A DNA stretch of 64,000 nt. Origin: Trifolium pratense (lineage: Eukaryota; Streptophyta; Magnoliopsida; Fabales; Fabaceae). The notes beneath the pieces are model-generated. The model had not been told where the DNA came from. It saw nothing but the letters and a program-made list of their open reading frames with translations, and did not search any database. Positions 60,499-64,000 of this stretch are shown piece after piece. The stretch covers positions 38,986,409 to 39,050,408 of the forward strand of contig NC_060065.1 of the NCBI RefSeq assembly GCF_020283565.1. The letters are read 5' to 3'. How positions within the stretch are numbered: the stretch's first letter is position 1; each line of letters starts with the position of its first letter. The translations under genes were made by a program, and so were the position numbers.

Positions 60499-60646
60499 TA
60501 ACCGATCGTTAGTTGGTTCGGTGGTGATTGACGTTGTGCTTGATAGGAAGGACCAGATTCGATCTCCGCAACTGCGATAGAGATGAGGTTGGAACCACTT
60601 TACTTTATGTCAGAATTAAGGCCCGAACCAGATTAAAGACAAAAAA
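60499..60646 (+). mobile_element. SINE with 17-bp perfect target duplication
   Basis: The 148-bp insert starts with a tRNA-like head (GTTAGTTGGTTCGGTGGTG, B-box-like GATTCGATCTCC at about 60556) and ends in GCCCGAACCAGATTAAAGAC plus poly-A. The same 17 bases, AAAAAAATTATTTATAA, flank it at 60482-60498 and 60647-60663. The exact duplication shows a recent insertion by LINE-type target-primed reverse transcription. Confidence 0.85.
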
Positions 60647-60834
60647 AAAAAAATTATTTATAACATATTATGTGAACTTTTGTTAAAAAAGCATAGACTA
60701 AAGTTCAAAAAAATTAGTAGAATGACCAAAATAAAATTTGAAATATTTAGAAGAGTATATTACCCGTTAATTTACAATTTATTTTGTCTTTGATATAAAT
60801 TAAATTCTACCGTATAATTAAATAATAAACATAT

Positions 60835-61004
60835 GGCAACATGATAAGAGATTGCATACTCTTCGAGATGGGAATATTTGTGCAAATTTCTTAGCTAAGT
60901 TTGAAGCTCGTAACCCTGAAGCTTATTCTCCTATAGCTGTTCCGCCGGATGGAATGAGTCTTCTCCTGCTAGCTGATGCTAGTGAGACTATTTTTTCTAG
61001 ATAA
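60835..61004 (+). mobile_element. LINE polyprotein C-terminal relic
   Basis: A frame reads HDKRLHTLRDGNICANFLAK, then PPDGMSLLLLADASETIFSR and stop. It matches the RNase H end of plant LINE-encoded proteins (REGNxxADxLAKxGA...PPxxLxxLLxxDxxG). Only the tail survives. Confidence 0.6.
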
Positions 61005-61378
61005 TTTTCTTTTTGTCTTTTTTTTTTCTTCATCTTGTACCAAAAGAGAGTGCATATTCCTTATTTAATTTTTTTTTTGACGCAAATATTCGTTATTTAA
61101 TTATTTAATTATTTTGCTTATGTCAAAAAAAAAAAATTTATTTAATTATTTTGCCTGTGAATACTTACTCACTAAGATATATTCTTTAAATGGAAAATCA
61201 CCCTATTTATGAAGAAAAATATTTCTTTTTGGTCAAGAATAAAAATAAAGTTTAGATTATTTACCATACCCATAGTAGTAGTAGCATGCCCGTTTTCAAT
61301 TTTAGGGTTAGAAAATTAGGATTCTTTCCAATTAAGTGAAGATCCCAATTCACAATCGTATCGCGTACCCATTTTCTC

Positions 61379-61386
61379 TATAAAAT
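61379..61386 (+). promoter_or_regulatory. TATA box of the SKP1-like gene
   Basis: TATAAAAT lies 88-95 bp before the ATG at 61474, predicting a start near 61410 and a ~65-nt, pyrimidine-rich leader (CTTTCTCTC repeats). Confidence 0.6.
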
Positions 61387-61473
61387 CAACATTCTTCACC
61401 CCCAAATTCCATTGACCTATTTTCTTTCTCTCTATTTTCTTTCTCTCTGTTTTTTCCCTATCTCTGAGAAACC

Positions 61474-61986
61474 ATGGCAGAAGAACAAATTTCATCAGAG
61501 ATTAACAAACTCTCTCTCTCCGAAACTAAAATCTCACTCGTAACCGCCGACGAGGTCGTTTTCAAAATCGAACCAGCAATCGCAAAAGATATGGAAACGG
61601 TTCAATCGTTCATCGAAGAAACCGACGGAAAAATCACAACGATTCCTCTTCCCAATGTATTCAGTCATGATCTTCCTTTAATCATCGATTACTGTGAGAA
61701 GAACATTGCTGGAAAGATCACGAAGGAATTCGAAACTCAATTCGTGAAAAATCTGAACAATGAACAGGTCAAAGATCTTTTCCTTGCTGCTAATTACTTG
61801 AATATCACGAAACTTCTTGATTTTCTGAGTCAGGTTATTGCTGATCGAATTGCGAATAAGAGTGTGGAGTATGTGAGAAAGTATTTTGGGATTGAGAATG
61901 ATTTTTCGCCGGAGGAAGAGGCTAAGCTTCGGGAAGAGCTTGCTTGGACTTTTACAGGTGTTGACGAAGATGAAGATGAGAATTGA
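61474..61986 (+). CDS. SKP1-like protein, divergent
   Basis: Intronless, 170 aa. SKP1 links cullin-1 to F-box proteins in SCF ubiquitin ligases; that role is inferred here. An N-terminal extension of about 18 residues precedes the BTB/POZ-like fold (KISLVTADEVVFKIEPAIAK, 19-38; IPLPNV, 57-62). The Skp1 family region has DLFLAANYLNITKLLDFLSQ (101-120), ADRI (123-126) and GIENDFSPEEEAKLREE (139-155), where F-box binding normally occurs. Differences from canonical SKP1 are WTF where WAFE ends the protein, followed by an acidic tail (GVDEDEDEN), and KYFGIEND in place of KTFNIKND. Plants have many such divergent ASK-type genes. A broken relative lies at 20155-20462. The ATG at 61474 (ACCATGG context) is the first in frame after a good TATA box. 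Confidence 0.93.
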   Translation: MAEEQISSEINKLSLSETKISLVTADEVVFKIEPAIAKDMETVQSFIEETDGKITTIPLPNVFSHDLPLIIDYCEKNIAGKITKEFETQFVKNLNNEQVKDLFLAANYLNITKLLDFLSQVIADRIANKSVEYVRKYFGIENDFSPEEEAKLREELAWTFTGVDEDEDEN

Positions 61987-64000
61987 GTGTTTTTGTTGTT
62001 CAAATTGTTATCAATTGAAATTATAGATGTAATTTTTGCCCTAATAATAATAATAATATACAGTTTGAGTTTGTTTTTGTTACAAGTCTTTTGTTGGTTC
62101 ATATTTGTTGATTATACTGTTACAAATCAAACCTAATTTTCTTGATTTTGGATTCTTGAATTACCAATTCATCATTGTTTAGCTATTTCTTCAATTGTAG
62201 GACCACTAAGAAAACATAATATCAGAAAATAACATAATTCAATATATTCTTCATAAGTGTCAGTTTTGTGTGTCCGACGCTGGGACATGCCTAATCCCGT
62301 GCTGTGTTGGTGCTTCATAGTAGAAAACGCCTTTTTGAGTGGTACATATTGGAGAGACATACCAGCAAACTATTTTCTTGCCGGAGTGATTTTCGACGAA
62401 AAAGTTTTTAAGCTATAGCTTGCCATTAGATAGAACCATTGTTTAAATTGTGCCACACCACAATTTCAGTTGTGGCTGTAATATTATGGAGTTTGAAGTC
62501 TCTGCAACTGTATCACCACTGCATTAACCCTATTTTTCTGCATTTTACGACAATGCATGTAGTGTAACTGTGGCCATAATTTAAAACCATAGATCTAACT
62601 TTTTGTGCTAAACCTTGCGAGCTATTGGTATTGGTTACAGGTACAACCTGTGTAGGTTCTACTTAATGTTTATTGAAATGACATCATCGATGAAAACAAA
62701 ATTGGCAGAATTGTGAAATTGAGTAATGTCTCTTGATTGAGATTCTTGTCTTGATTAAGCTGTAACTTGTTGCATCATGACACTTGAGCAAAAGGGCATT
62801 ATTTCTTGAATTAGATTAGAAAAAGTAGTGATCCAATTGGAATTTTGTAGCTGTTTTTTGTTATTTTGCAGGTTTTTGATTTATGCATTCTCATTCTCTC
62901 TTTATTTTCTTGACCTATGATGTTTATTTAAGATTGAAATGCAGCAGAAGGTTACAAAACTAGGGGCTTCCAAGAATCACTGGCTAGTGAACACCTACTG
63001 TTAGGAATAGGATCCATGATTACATGTAATGCTACTGATTGAAAAATGAGATTTACATTATATTAAAAATTTTAATTTGTAGCTTGTTATATAACATTGT
63101 AAAGTTGAGTTGATTAAGAAATATCGATTGTTAAGAGTTTTGACCCCTAATTCATTTCTTTGTTCTTCTGGTAAAAAGGCTTTCCATTGTTTAATATCTC
63201 TTACCAATGCATATTCGGTTTTGTAGCCATTCATAGTGTTGTTTTTTACAAATGAGTTGTGTCAAAATCTACAAAGTTGCAATTCCTGCATTAACACGAC
63301 AAATTGCTGCAAACTTGTCAGCTTAAATATTCAAATCAAAGTGTTCTATTTTTAGTGTTTTTGTTACATTTCAAAAATTTCACATAGGATGCTTTAGTAA
63401 ACTTTTATATACTAATGTGTGATATTGAGCTACTGAAAGATAATGTATAGTTGACTAGAGGCAGATGATAAATGATTGTCTATAGGCGGATGTTTACGCT
63501 GATTTTTGGTAAACAAACGCTAGTTTAAATTAATTACTGGAGAGATCAACTAGTAAATTTCGGGAAAAGTGTTTATGCGTTGGATTAAAAGAGTTTTGAA
63601 AGTTCGTCATTGAATACAACGTTTACTTGTTATAAAGAATGATTTAATGCAAAAAAGGTTTAATTACAAATGATTGTAAAAAGGTTTGAAAGATAAAGTT
63701 TACAAGAAAAACATGTAAATTGCAAGTTAAATGTAAATGAAAGGAAGTTCACTCGAATGAGAGAACCATTAAAATGCAAGAACGTAAGTTTGAAAGTAAA
63801 GACTTTGCAGAAAATTAACTTTGCATTGAATTGTAAATGTTTACAAATAAAAGATAATGGTTCACAGATTCATACATGTTTCTCGTTGCACTCGTTTCTC
63901 GCTTTAGCATGGGTACTTTGAGTTTATGAGAGTTTGTGTATGCGAATTGTGACCATGATTTCGACTAAAAAACTAGTATTTATAGACACAAATAAGTAAC
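61987..64000. other. 3' flank of the SKP1-like gene
   Basis: The 3' UTR probably covers the first 100-200 bases. Beyond it no gene is supported. A weak inverted pair (GTTTAAATTGTGCCACACC near 62440 and GGCCATAATTTAAAACC near 62572) may be a decayed small element. The rest is AT-rich. Confidence 0.5.

Larger units (their letters stand above)
54450..61473. other. Repeat-rich spacer between helicase and SKP1-like genes
   Basis: The first few hundred bases are the helicase 3' UTR. The rest has no supported protein gene. It holds tandem repeats, a foldback element, a Stowaway MITE, a SINE with exact target duplications and LINE relics, listed separately. Between them, about 54800-55740 and 58000-58760 are AT-rich with nothing definite. 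Confidence 0.6.

Noticed and set aside
1..64000. Search for tRNA, rRNA or CRISPR arrays
   Set aside because: Only tRNA-like promoter boxes inside SINEs were seen. No cloverleaf, rRNA core or regular spacer array is visible.

Overview
This window reads as nuclear DNA of a flowering plant, most likely a legume (Medicago-like). It is AT-rich, the genes have short exons with GT..AG introns, and tRNA-primed LTR retrotransposons, LINE debris, SINEs and many MITEs fill the gaps. The legume assignment is inference from the look of the proteins and repeats; no search was run.

Five gene loci can be supported by hand-built exon models. (1) 5400-8717, minus: cytosolic phosphoglycerate kinase, 6 exons, 401 aa. 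(2) 13414-17260, minus: plastid phosphoglycerate kinase with a transit peptide, 6 exons, 479 aa. It has the same five intron positions, so the two are a tandem duplicate pair serving glycolysis and the Calvin cycle. (3) 22681-34623, plus: a plastid membrane metalloprotease-like protein with an HEAGH motif, 7 exons, 392 aa, whose 12-kb span is mostly transposon-filled introns. (4) 48639-54449, plus: a DEAD-box RNA helicase of the RH36/Dbp8 type, 6 exons, 519 aa. (5) 61474-61986, plus: an intronless divergent SKP1-like protein of 170 aa, with a broken relative at 20155-20462.

Layout: 1-5.3 kb repeats; 5.4-17.3 kb the PGK pair; 17.6-19.7 kb a decayed LINE; 20.1-20.5 kb the SKP1-like pseudogene; 21.4-22.6 kb a foldback element; 22.7-34.6 kb the metalloprotease-like gene with nested transposons; 36-48 kb a rearranged block with two 2.2-2.6 kb direct repeats, fragments of a BRR2-type helicase in both orientations, a copy of the 3' end of the RH36-like gene and a complete small LTR element; 48.6-54.5 kb the helicase; 54.5-61.4 kb repeats; 61.5 kb SKP1-like.

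The most notable items are a very young non-autonomous LTR retrotransposon (30335-32044; 338-bp LTRs differing at one base, 5-bp target duplication) that carries a spliced, internally deleted piece of an importin-beta-3-type gene; an inverted pair of copia fragments in the preceding intron that would fold into a long hairpin; and the shuffled BRR2/RH36 fragments. I saw no operon-like defence system, CRISPR array or other clearly new molecular system. The novelty here is gene-fragment capture and transposon architecture.
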